Shown here: one piece after another, positions 48,101-59,000 of the stretch | How the letters are laid out: each line of letters starts with the position of its first letter | How positions within the stretch are numbered: position 1 is the stretch's first letter | Assembly (NCBI GenBank): GCA_022059125.1 | Contig: JAEUWY010000006.1 | Location: 186,001 to 250,000 of the forward strand | Direction of reading: 5' to 3' | DNA from: Corynespora cassiicola | Taxonomy: Eukaryota > Ascomycota > Dothideomycetes > Pleosporales > Corynesporascaceae | Length of the DNA: 64,000 nt | Notes under the pieces: generated by a model | The model's database searches: none | What the model saw: the letters and a program-made list of their open reading frames with translations, nothing else | Told to the model about the DNA's origin: nothing | Program-made: the position numbers and the translations under genes

Positions 48101-51100
48101 TAGATGCAGCCGGAAGGCTTTGGGCGTCTGGACACCGTGTCAATCTTGCTGCCCTCAACTCAGCCATCCACTCAAGGGGCAATTTAGCTGGAGATGCGGT
48201 TCTCACAGACCTCCCAACATATCCTTGGAATCACAACAAGAGATTCTGGCATGAATCTTATCTGATGCGCTCCAACCGTTTCCCCTCAGCACCACGAACT
48301 GATCTGCTGGGTGTCCCTGAAGATCTGTCAAGTACTTTTGAGCCCCGTTGGAGAAACCACCTACGGCTTTCGGAGAATCCATGGATTGAGGACCATAAAA
48401 TTACCGGCACGATTCTATATCCTGCCGCTGGGATGCTTGTAATGGCCCTCGAGGGCGCTTTGCAGCTAGTCAATAAGGAAGATCGCAGCAAGTTGGTGGG
48501 TTTCCGGTTTCGTGAAGTAAGGTTCGAGAGAGGCTTGGTTGTCCCGACTGGTGAAGCAGCCGTCGAAACACGTCTCAGCTTGATTCCGCATTCAACAATT
48601 CTTGGAGAATACAAGTTCACGGTCTTCTCGACTACTTCTGGTACGACTTGGATGAAGCACTGCTTTGGAACTGTGTCATTGGTGTATACCAAGGGGTATA
48701 GCGACATTGAGGAGTCACAAGCCGATCTTGAATGGCAACAACAAAGTCTGGTTTACCAACAGCTGTCTAGAGATACGACGGCCGATCAAGTCGACGTTGA
48801 CAGTTTTTATGACCACCTCGAGCGCATTGGTATGGAGTATGGGCCTCTTTTCCGCAACGTTGTTGAGCTAGCGGCCCTTCCTGATCGCCGTGCTGCCCAC
48901 GCCAAAATCGTCCTGCCGGATACCCTATCCAGCATGCCAGCCAACTTCGAATACCCCCATATCATGCATCCGGCCACTATGGATTCGATCTTTCACCTGC
49001 TGCTTGCTGCTCTCAACAACGGTCGTCCTGTAGCCGAAGCTGCAGTGCCTTATGGCATTAAAGAGATGTTCGTTGCGTATGATCAGCCGCATGATGCGGG
49101 CGCGCTCTTCGCTGGCTACGGAAAGCTTGTGAACAAGTCTGCAGATGGTCATGAACTTGTTGGCGATCTGATCATCTCAGATGAATCGTGGTCTGGCCCC
49201 AAGATGACTATCACTGGCTTCACCTTGCGACAGGTTACATCGACTGAAGGCGCTAATAGCTCTTCCGCATCAGATGCAGCGGGGCTCAGCAAATGCGCAG
49301 AGCTCGTGTGGAGCCCAGACCCTGACTTCTTGCAAAACACCAGCAAATACTCCGAGGCAGAGAGCCAGTTGTCTCAATGGTTGGACTCATTTGCACTCAA
49401 AGGACCTATTGGGGCGGTTCTGGTGGTTCTGGGTAACGGCCAGTCTCCTGATACGGTAAAAATCGTGCAACGACTTTACGATCGTGTCGGCCATCGACCC
49501 GATAGTGATAACATCAAAATCATGGGTCAGACCACGGCCCTCGAAGCAATTCGCTCGATCCTGCCAATTCCAGAGTCCTCAACGGAGATATGGGACTTCA
49601 GCGACACAAAATCTGTATTGACATTGGAGACAAGCTTCGATGCCATCATCATTCCAAACTCACTTGCTCATATCAACGAGGTTACTCTACGCAAGTTGCG
49701 GGAATCACTTTCCCCACAGGGGCGACTTGCCGCTTCTTATAACTCCCAGTCAGAGCAAATACATGATATCTTGTCAGCTGCAGGCTTGGTAGATGTTGTC
49801 AAAAGTTCTGAGTTTTTCGTCGCGAGCGCTTCGCTACCTCAGTCTCCAATACTACCAACTGAGGTGTACATTCTAAATGTCACAGGTAAAGAGTCGTCGT
49901 TTGAATCTGCCATCACAAAAATTCTATCTCCAGTTACAACGGTAAACATTTCCACGATGTCAAATGCACCAACTCTGGCAGGAAAACACGTCATATCGCT
50001 CCTCGAGATCGATCAACCTTTCATTTACTCGTGGAGTGAAACAGAGTTCAACTCATTCCGGGGCCTGGTCTCTTCGGCAGCTCACGTTTTCTGGCTTACG
50101 CGCGGTGGTCTTCTTGATGCATGGGCTGGTGGTGTTGAATTTGCCCCTGCGCAGGGTCTCCTACGAGTACTCCGCAACGAATACCCACTGGTGACTCTAC
50201 CGCATCTTGACCTATCCGTCGGTTTCGACTTGGCAGATCCAGGCAACGTCAATCTCATCCTTGACGTTTGGAAAACATCCCTCGTACCTGACGGAGAGCT
50301 TGAGTTCGCTGAGCGCGACGGAACTATCCATATTCCACGTGCAGTGAGCCAGACTGCATTTGACAACGAACTCCAGCTGGCAAGAGGTCAAGCAAAGCCT
50401 GTAAGACGCTCATTGGATGATCTTGGTACTGCGATGAAACCTACATCATCTGCTCAAGGGGCCAATTTCCTGTGGCTTGAAGACAACGATGCTGAGAAAC
50501 CACTTGCCCCTCGGGAGGTTGAAGTAGCCATCCAATTTGTGACCTTAAAAAGACAGGATGCCGAGAAAAGTCACGACGGGTTGGGTCAAGAGGCCGTGGG
50601 CGTAATCACTCGTTGCGGCTCTCACGTCAATTCGGTTTTACCCGGCCAAAAAGTTGTCGTGCTCCATCGTGGATGTTTCAAAACCCACGTTCGTCTTGAT
50701 GAGGGGCTTGTTGTCGTACTTCCAGCTCAATGGAATGGAGAGCAAGCTGCCGCTTCAGCTGGTGTCTTTGTAGAAGCACAGTATGCACTACTTGAGGTGG
50801 CCGGACTTCAAAGAGGACAACCAATTCTTGTACACTCCGCAGCTAGCCCTTTGGGTCAAGCTGCTATACAGGTTGCTCAAATGGTCGGGGCGCAGATCTT
50901 CACCTTGGTGGACACCCAGACTGACAAGAAGTTACTGATGGAGCAATACGGAATTCCCTCTACCTCGATATACGACTCAGCTCGGGAGACTTTTGTTCCA
51001 AGTATCTTGGAAGCGACCGATGGTCTTGGCCCGCAGGTCATCTTGAGTGTTCTGCCAGGTCCCGCTGTGGTGGGATCTCTTGCCATTTTGGGAGATGGAG

Positions 51101-52665
51101 GTTTTTTCATCGACATGTCTGATGGTGAAATCGGTCGACAAGAAACTCATCTGCCAAACTCCAAGCGTAATGCTTCCCTTGTCCGCATCGATATGGATCA
51201 CGTTGGACAATCTAAGGGTCGGCTTATTTCCTCGATTTTCCAGCGTACCTTCAACACATTCGCTCGATATGGGCTCATCAAACCCATTACTGCTCTACCG
51301 CTATTTTGTGTCTCTGATACCTCTCGGGCTTTGGCCACTCTAAACAGCCCAGAACATTCCAATCCGAGAGTGGTAGTGTCATTTGGCAACTCGGCATCTA
51401 TTCTTACTCCGCCAGAGCCGGCGCAGAAGTTGAAACTTGATTCGAATGGCACGTATATCCTGGCTGGTGGTCTCGGAGCGCTTGGCTTAGATATTGCTCA
51501 CATGATGGTCGAAGCTGGCGCTGGTCACTTGGTTTTCCTATCGCGATCCGGTGGCGCAAAGAACACCACAGACCTGGAGGCTTTGCGGGCTCGTGGAGCC
51601 CGAATCGATGCCTTCCCTTGCAATGTCAACGACGCATCTGGTGTAGCTCAAGTCTTTGCAAAACTACGGAACGCTGGCTGTGTCATCAAGGGCCTCATGC
51701 AAGCCGCGATGGTTCTTGAAGACGGCATTTTCGACAATATGACATACGACAAATGGTTCCGTGCCTTCGAGCCCAAGACACGCGGCTCGCGCCACCTGCT
51801 GGAGCAGTTGACTCTGTCCGCGAAAGCATCCTCCAGCTCGCCACCATTCTTCCTCCTCCTTTCATCCATCACCGGGATTATCGGAAACACTGCTCAAGCC
51901 AACTACGCTTCTGGGAATACGTTCGAAGATGCGCTAGCGCAGTATGCTCGCACTCATTTGGGCATTCCAGCCACTAGCATCGACATTGGCCTGGTTTCCG
52001 ACTCGTCGCACTTTACGTCCGAGGGCGAGTTTGGCGATCTCGAGAATTATTTGCACAGGTATAGCCACGGATGGAAAGGTTTGCAGTGCAGCATGGAGGA
52101 GCTCCGCGTTGTCATGGCAGGACTCATGCGGCGCGCCGAGCAGCAGGGTATCAACACGTCCCCTGTGCAGATTGTGCTTGGTCTCAGTGATGGTTTGATT
52201 CAAAAGCAAGGAAGCAGCGGATTTGAGCACGACAGAAAATTCGCATTGCGTGTTATCGACAATGGAGGCGCCATGGGCTCGGGTGATGGCAAAGGCACCA
52301 GTATTGGCGACATGCTCAAGGAAGCCTCATCTCTGGCCGATGCAGCAACCGTAATCGAGGACGACCTCAAAGCCCAGATCTCTGTCGCCATTGGGGTTGC
52401 CGTTAGTGAGGTCGATGGCCAAAAGCCCCTGTTCGATTTCGGAGGTAGGAACCCCAATGATGTCCCATTTGAATGTTGCCGCTAACATACACCTGCAGTG
52501 GACTCACTCAAAGCAGTTGAGATTCGTAATCGCGCGTTGAAAGAACTTCAAAGTGATATCTCAGTGTTTGAATTATTGAGTGCGACACCTTTAACTGAGT
52601 TAGCAGTAAAAATTGCAATACAAAGTGCAATTATAAATGTACCAGAAAAAAGCAATTGGAAGTAG
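45132..52665 (+). CDS. Highly reducing iterative type I polyketide synthase (KS-AT-DH-psiMT-ER-KR-ACP)
   Basis: Seven exons (45132-45317, 45374-45518, 45572-45840, 45917-46279, 46330-47344, 47402-52444, 52499-52665) encode 2395 residues. KS: active Cys179 in [15 protein letters not shown] and [11 protein letters not shown]: Ser655 in GHSSGE. DH: His991 in [11 protein letters not shown] and Asp1187 in HPATMD. A shortened, degenerate methyltransferase-like segment follows. ER: about 1700-1990, with an altered cofactor loop (see findings). KR: GGLGALG near 2014 and Tyr2161. ACP: Ser2343 in VDSL. There is no thioesterase. Intron 3 (45841-45916) has a GC donor; intron 5 (47345-47401) is in frame and stop-free but interrupts GHSSGEIAAAYAA. 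It should build a reduced polyketide chain from malonyl units. Confidence 0.93.
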
Positions 52666-53684
52666 CTATATTAGAGCGCCTCTGTTATTTTATCTGTTGG
52701 ATCGAAAATAAAATAGAAACAGTAAAGAAAAACAGAGTTGCATTAGTAGAGGTGATAATATTAAATTCTTTTCTACATAATCTTGATTCCGCATCAGGCG
52801 GAGGGGCCACCGCATTCGCATACTCGGTGTTATCCCTAGCAGGCTGATATAATGGATTGTTATCAACAGCCTTCGCACATACTGGTACATATTCCTCTGG
52901 AAGCCCAGTGTTGTGCCATCTGGTCGCTGAGCGAAGCAGCATCGGACGATACAATGGTGTTGCAGCGCTCGTTGAGGCTAGACTGAACCACCTTTCTGTG
53001 CGCCTTCCACTTCTCGCCAGAGGCCTGCCGCCCAAGCAGTCAGACAGGTGTTCGATAGGAAACAAGGGAAAAACATACAGTTGCAATGTTTGGCCCACCA
53101 AAGACGTCCAGCATCTCTAAGAGGCACAGTGAGCTTTGCATCTAAATATCCGACAAATATGGAGGAAAAGAGAGGAGTGTACGCGTGATCTCCACCCAAC
53201 GCGGGAAATCCATTCCTCGACAATGGACATTGATCAAAGTGTTTGGGTCCACGATGTACCCCAATCATAGGAAGGCGTGTCGAAGACGAAAGCTTCCCCA
53301 ATCTCATCGTGCGCCCGTGTCCTATCGTGTTCGTGCCATGCACGGTAGTCGAAGCGAGTGAAGTTGTTCCCCAGCTTTTCGGAGGACTTAGGCTCGGGCG
53401 GACGTGTGCTCGCGAACCCTGCCAAGCTGTCACACTCAATATGAGTGGCCCGTGCAGTGCATCTGTGGCTGCGCCGAAGCGCACGGGCCGCTACAGAGTG
53501 ACCCGAGAGTGTGGAGAGCCTGGAGCCATCCAATTTCGTGCGGCACAGGTAAACAGTCTCCGCAAGCAGCCCTCTTCACCCCTTCCCTTCCTCTCTCCAA
53601 GACCTCTTTCCTCTCAACCCTCCCCTTCCCCCACATCTGCCAGTCCTCACCTCACCTCACCTCACCCTCTATCAGCCGCCAGTT
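52666..53684. other. Intergenic between PKS and second P450
   Basis: An AT-rich tract continues from the PKS tail to about 52790, then GC rises. Minus-strand open frames (53101-52685, 53484-52978, 53533-53234) have no recognisable similarity. The right end has a long pyrimidine-rich tract (about 53570-53670) with tandem CCTCA units, probably the core promoter of the P450. Confidence 0.35.
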
Positions 53685-55387
53685 ATGCTGTCCACCGTGA
53701 CTCTGGCTGTGGGCGCCGTTGCCTCCAGCTACCTGTTCCTCCGCGCTCTCCTCCATTTCACACAGGATTCAAGAGAGCCGCCAGCCCTTGTTACTACCAT
53801 TCCATTTGTGAGCCCTCTGATCAGCATGATCGAGGAAAAGTCACAATTCCATATTCGCCTAAGGTTGGTTCGACACGGCCGTAGCTGCATAACACTTGTC
53901 CCTCGAAGGCTCATGCTTGCATCAGAAACAAATACGGGTTGCCCATCTACACTCTCCGCCTGCCCTTTCAGCGCATGTACATTGTCAATTCAACTGCACT
54001 TATCCCGCTGTTGCAGAAGTAATGGCGCACTGTTAGCTTTGCCGCCATTACCGCCGATGCCGGCATCACTGTTGGCATGAGCAAGGAAGCCGTCAAAGTC
54101 ATGCACGACGACCTGAAAAGCGAACATGGTTTCAGTGTCAGTTGGCCAAAATACATCATGCCCGCCATGAGCCCCGGGAAAGACCTCGATGCCATCAACA
54201 GGCGCTCCGTGGAGGTTCTTGCCGATGAAATGAAGAGCTTAAAGGCAAAGGGAACTACCAGGCTTGGCTTGTCGCAATGGTCGCGTCAGTCCATGGTGAC
54301 TGCTACTACCGAAGCCGTATGGGGGCCTCGAAATCCTTACCGCAATCCTGTCGTTGCCGAGGCTTGGAGGTGAGCCTAACCATGACTCCACTCTTTTTCT
54401 TTCTCTAGACCCTTTCCTAATCATCACTGCAGGACTTTTGAAGCTGGCTTTTTGACATTTTCCATGTTTCCCTTCTCTTCAACTTTCTTTCCCAAGCTTC
54501 TGCGTGCGCGTGAAACTGTTGCTGCCGCCATGGTCGACTACATCCGCAAGGACGGGCACAAGTCTGCTTCGGGACTTGTTCGTATGCGCTATGAGCACCA
54601 CCACGGCCTTTTAGGCCTCAAACACGAAGACTTTGCCCGTGGAGAGCTTGGAAATACTTTTGCCGTACTGGGAAACACCACACCATGCGCTCTGTGGCTG
54701 CTCTACCACATCTTCTCCGATGACCAAGTTCTGACTGACGTACGCAATGAGCTCCTAACCCTTGTGAGAGAAGAGAAAGATGATGCAGGCAACTTTACCC
54801 ACTCCGTTGACTTGACTGAGATCCGAGCTTCTTGTCCGATTCTCATGAGTACTTTCCAGGAGACGATGCGTTTCCGTGCCGTCAACCCTGGCCCCCGTGT
54901 TCTTCTCGAAGACGTCAACCTGGACGGCCGTTATCTACTCAAAAAGGGTAGCATGCTCATGATTCCGGCTACGGTACAGCATAGCGATGCCATGGCGTGG
55001 GGCGAGGATGTTGGCGAGTTCGACCACATGCGTTTTGCCCGTAAGCCAACCTCAGGACGGAAGAAGCCAAACCGTGTTGCATTCCGCGCCTTCGGTGGTG
55101 GTCATATCCTCTGTCCAGGTCGTCACTTTGCGAGCACCGAAATAATGGTATATGCAGCACTGGTGGTGCTTCAATTTGACATCGTGCCTGTTTGCGGAGA
55201 ATGGGTCGAACCTATTTGCGATAACACGCCTGCCCAGTCGGGTTTCCCTATACCAGACGAGGATATTGAGATTGAGCTTCGTCCCAGAGATATGGCTAAG
55301 AGATGGAATTTTGGATTCACGGGATCAGATCAGGTTATGGACATTGTGTCCGAGGATAGTCCTGAGAGTGCTCCACTAGACCCTTGA
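53685..55387 (+). pseudogene. Cytochrome P450 (CYP7/CYP8-like branch) with an in-frame stop
   Basis: Exons 53685-53863, 53926-54369 and 54433-55387 keep one frame of 526 codons. It starts with a membrane anchor (residues 3-25), has an I-helix AVLGNTTPCALWLL without the usual acidic-Thr pair (as in prostacyclin-synthase-like P450s), ExxR as QETMR, and the haem loop FGGGHILCPGR. At 54020-54022 a TAA falls in frame in exon 2. Typical sequence lies on both sides (IPLLQK before; WRTVSFAAI after) and no intron of usable length removes it. Either this allele is null, or there is a sequencing error, or translation restarts at the downstream Met 54077, which would lack the anchor. Confidence 0.75.
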
Positions 55388-56053
55388 AACCCTTCAAATG
55401 CTTGACACTCTTAGCTTGTACACAACTTTGCAATGATCTAACAAGTGTCTAGGAGCATGTTTAATGTTCTTCGTGCTAGCCATCATACATACAACTGTTA
55501 TTCTAATCAATACATATTCCTATTCATCATATATCAAGAGCGTGTGCAATCCGTACAGCCACAGATCTCATAGTAAACTACCCGCAGATGATGAGATGGG
55601 ACGTGCGGGGATTGCAGTATCGCTTACACTGGAAGTACTAATCGACATAGCAGCCCTGCATAAAATCGCGCCCCGCAGCGCGCATTGGGCCAATTATAAC
55701 TTCTTAGTATTCGAGGGTGGATTTGAAACCATATTAAGGCTATTCTACTAAAATCTGAGGGAAAAAGGCTTGAGGTTGATGCTGTAGGGAGGGAAGTTTG
55801 TTATATTACGAAAGAAGGCGCTGTACAAGTCAGGCTCCGAGAGGATAATACGAATGTAATTTTTAGAGAAGGGTAGATTATAGATATTCGGCATTAGCAA
55901 TAACAGATGAGTTTTGCAGTTGCTGAAAGTCAAAGCACTGATGGTTTGTTCGGTCACAGGGGGTGTCCGGCAACCCAGGGAGGGATGTTAGTAGTTTCTT
56001 AAGAAATATAAAGTCCATATTTATCTGACTACTTTCTTTAATGTACTGTTACT
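55388..56053. other. AT-rich intergenic, convergent gene ends
   Basis: This lies between the second P450 and the WD40 gene. AT content is high and no gene is recognised. It marks the change from the metabolic cluster to the accessory region. Confidence 0.4.
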
Positions 56054-59000
56054 CTAAAGCTCAACCTTGAACATCCATACCTCTCCTGACCCAACACCAA
56101 CAATGGTATTTTCGGACACGGCTGAATGTGCTGGACGGTATTCTGAAGGCAATCGTATCTGCTTTGTTGAGTTGAGCGTAATCCACACTCCGTCCGGAGA
56201 TAAACCTATGCCATGATAGGCGGGCTCTTGAAGCTCTGCAGAGGTGGCTGTGCCTGAAACCAGCGGTGGAATCATTGTGATGGAGCCAATATCAGTGTTT
56301 AGACGTGAGCTTCTAGCATCGAAATTGAGGTTGGAAAGAGACTTGCCAACATCAAGCGTCTGTGAGCATACGCCGTTGGCCAGGTCCCAGATCTTGACCG
56401 TGTTGTCCTCTGACGCTGACGCCAGCCATTGTGAGTCAGGTGAGAAGGCTATTGGTGTAATCCAATTTTTATGCCCCCTGAGTGTCTGCAAGCAGGTACC
56501 ACTAGCTAGATCCCAAATCTTAACTGTGCTGTCGCCTTCACCTTTCGGAAACCCCGACCCCGACGCCAGCCATTTGAAGTTGGGTGAAAAGGCCACAGAT
56601 TTAACCCAATTGCTATCTCCCTGGAATGTTTGCAGACAGGCGCCGCTAGCTAAATCCCATATCTTGGCAGTCTTGTCATGCGACGCTGATGCTAGCCATT
56701 TTGAGTCGGGTGAGAAGGCTATGTCGGCGATTAAATCGCTATGGCCGTGGAGCTGTAGGCAGACGCCGCTGACCAAACCCCAGATGGTGGCCGTTTTTTC
56801 ACCATCTGGAACTGACGCCAGCAATCTCGAATCGGGTGAGAAGGCTACCGAGCGTACTAAACCATGAAATACTAGACCATCAGTATGGCCCTCGAGCGTC
56901 TGCAGACAGGCGCCGCTGGCTAGATCCCAGATTTGAATTGTGTTATCCCACGACCCTGCCGCCAACCATTTTAAGTCAGGCGAGAAAGCTACCGAGTATA
57001 ATGGAATATCACCCTCCAGGGTCTGTGAGCAGGCGCCTCTGCCCAGGTCCCAGATCTTGACCGTCCCATCTTCTGACGCTGAAGCTAGCCATTCTAAGTT
57101 AATTGAAACAGCTATTGACTTAACTGAACCATTACTGGTATAGCTCTTTGGAGTCTGCGAGTAAATATTGCTGGCTAGGTCCCAGATCTTAACCGTGTTG
57201 TCGTGTGATGCTGATGCTAGCCATTTTGCGCTAGACGAGAAAGCTACCGAGTTAACAGAGCGGCTATGGCCCTGGAGTGTCTGCAAGCAGACGCCACTAG
57301 CCGGGTCCCAGATTTTAACTGTTTTATCCCACGACGATGATGCTAGCCATTTTGAGTCGGGCGAGAACGCTACTGACCCAATTGTATGGCTATGACCTGC
57401 AAGCGCCTGCAAGGGGCCGCCGCTAGCCAGGTCCCAGATTTCGACTGTGTTATTATTTAATACTCCCGCTAGCCATTTCGAGTCGGGCGAGAAAGCTACT
57501 GAGTTTTTATGATCTTGATAGCCCTCCAGAGTCTGCGAGCAGGTGCTGCTGGCTAGGTCCCAGATCTTAATCGTGTTGTCGTGTGATGCTGATGCTAGCC
57601 ATTTTGAGCTAGACGAGAAAGCTACCGAGTTAACAGAGCGGCTATGGCCCTGGAGTGTCTGCAAGACTACGCCACTAGCTGGGTCCCAGATCCTGACCGT
57701 CGTGTCACGTGACCCTGATGCTAGCCAATTCGAACCAGGAGAGAAAGCCACAGAGTTGACCGTATCGCTATGGCCCCTAAGCGTCTGCAAGCATGCGCCA
57801 CTATCTGGATCCCAGATTCTAACTGTCTTGTCATACGACGCTGATGCTAGCCATTTCGAATTAGGCGAGAAAGCCACAGAGTTGACCCCATCGCTAATAT
57901 GGCCCCTAAGCGTCTGCAAGCATGCGCCACTATCTGGATCCCAGATTCTAACTGTATTGTCAAGCGACGCTGATGCTAGCCATTTCGAATTAGGCGAGAA
58001 AGCCACAGAGTTGACCCCATCGCTATGGCCCTCAAGCGTCTGTAGACAGGGAGACCAGCTATCTCTTATAGTCGGTTTTATTTTGATCCACTTTGGTGCT
58101 TCTTTTTGGAATAGAGCCCTGACTAAACTGCGTACGGGACTAAACAAAAGGGCAGATGTATATGCTTGAAGAGGGGCATTCTCTATTGCCACCTTGTGGT
58201 ACATAATAAATCGATATGCATCTTGCACGAGTTCTCCTAATAAGGAAGCGCCAGCCCTTCCCTATATCGCATCAGCATGTGGTTTTCCTAGATACCAGCT
58301 TTCATGTACTTACCTGAACCAGGGCCACTAGCTTTTTCATCGAAACCACACCCTCTGACATGCTTTGACAGATGCTAAGAGCTTCTAGCCAGTAGATGTA
58401 TATAGTCCGCAGAAAAACGTGAACAACACCTCCATCGCGCAAGCTTGCTAGGTTACTAGCTATAGAGCTGATATCTGACGCACAGAGGTGGTCAATCCAA
58501 TAGATACACGAGTATCGTAATGCTGCTAGCGGGTCGGGATCTGGTCGTTGTATCTGCTCAGTAAGATATCCCAATTCCCGCAGGTCGTACATGTCCCGAT
58601 GCAACGTTGTGGACATAGCTTGTAGCGACCTGGACGTGACAGTCCAATGAGCCTCCTCCCTTCCAAATGGAAACGTCCTCTGTGATGCTTCTGTAGACAA
58701 AAAGTCTTTTGCTGACTGGTGTACAAAATAGACAACGCCTTTTCGCAGAGCGAGAAACGATCCACAGAAGCCAATGATCTCCTGAATCGACTCAGGATCG
58801 TCTGCCATGTTTTCTAACCCTTCAACGAGAGTAAACAGTTCTTGAAGCGTGGTAGGCCGATACATGACTGTGACCAAAGCTAGTATTCGCTTGCAGAGAT
58901 CGGCATCCTCTGAAGTGCTAATCTGCTGCAACATCCGTTCATATAGTGAGTTAAGCCCAGGTGGAAAAGCGTTCAGCTTCTTGATTGCATGTCGCCTGGG

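Noticed and set aside
52685..53533. Minus-strand frames between PKS and second P450
   Set aside because: No family resemblance and they overlap one another; most likely promoter and spacer sequence.
56244..58169. Plus-strand frames of up to 208 codons opposite the WD40 repeats
   Set aside because: They repeat with the WD40 period and are antisense reflections of the repeat array.
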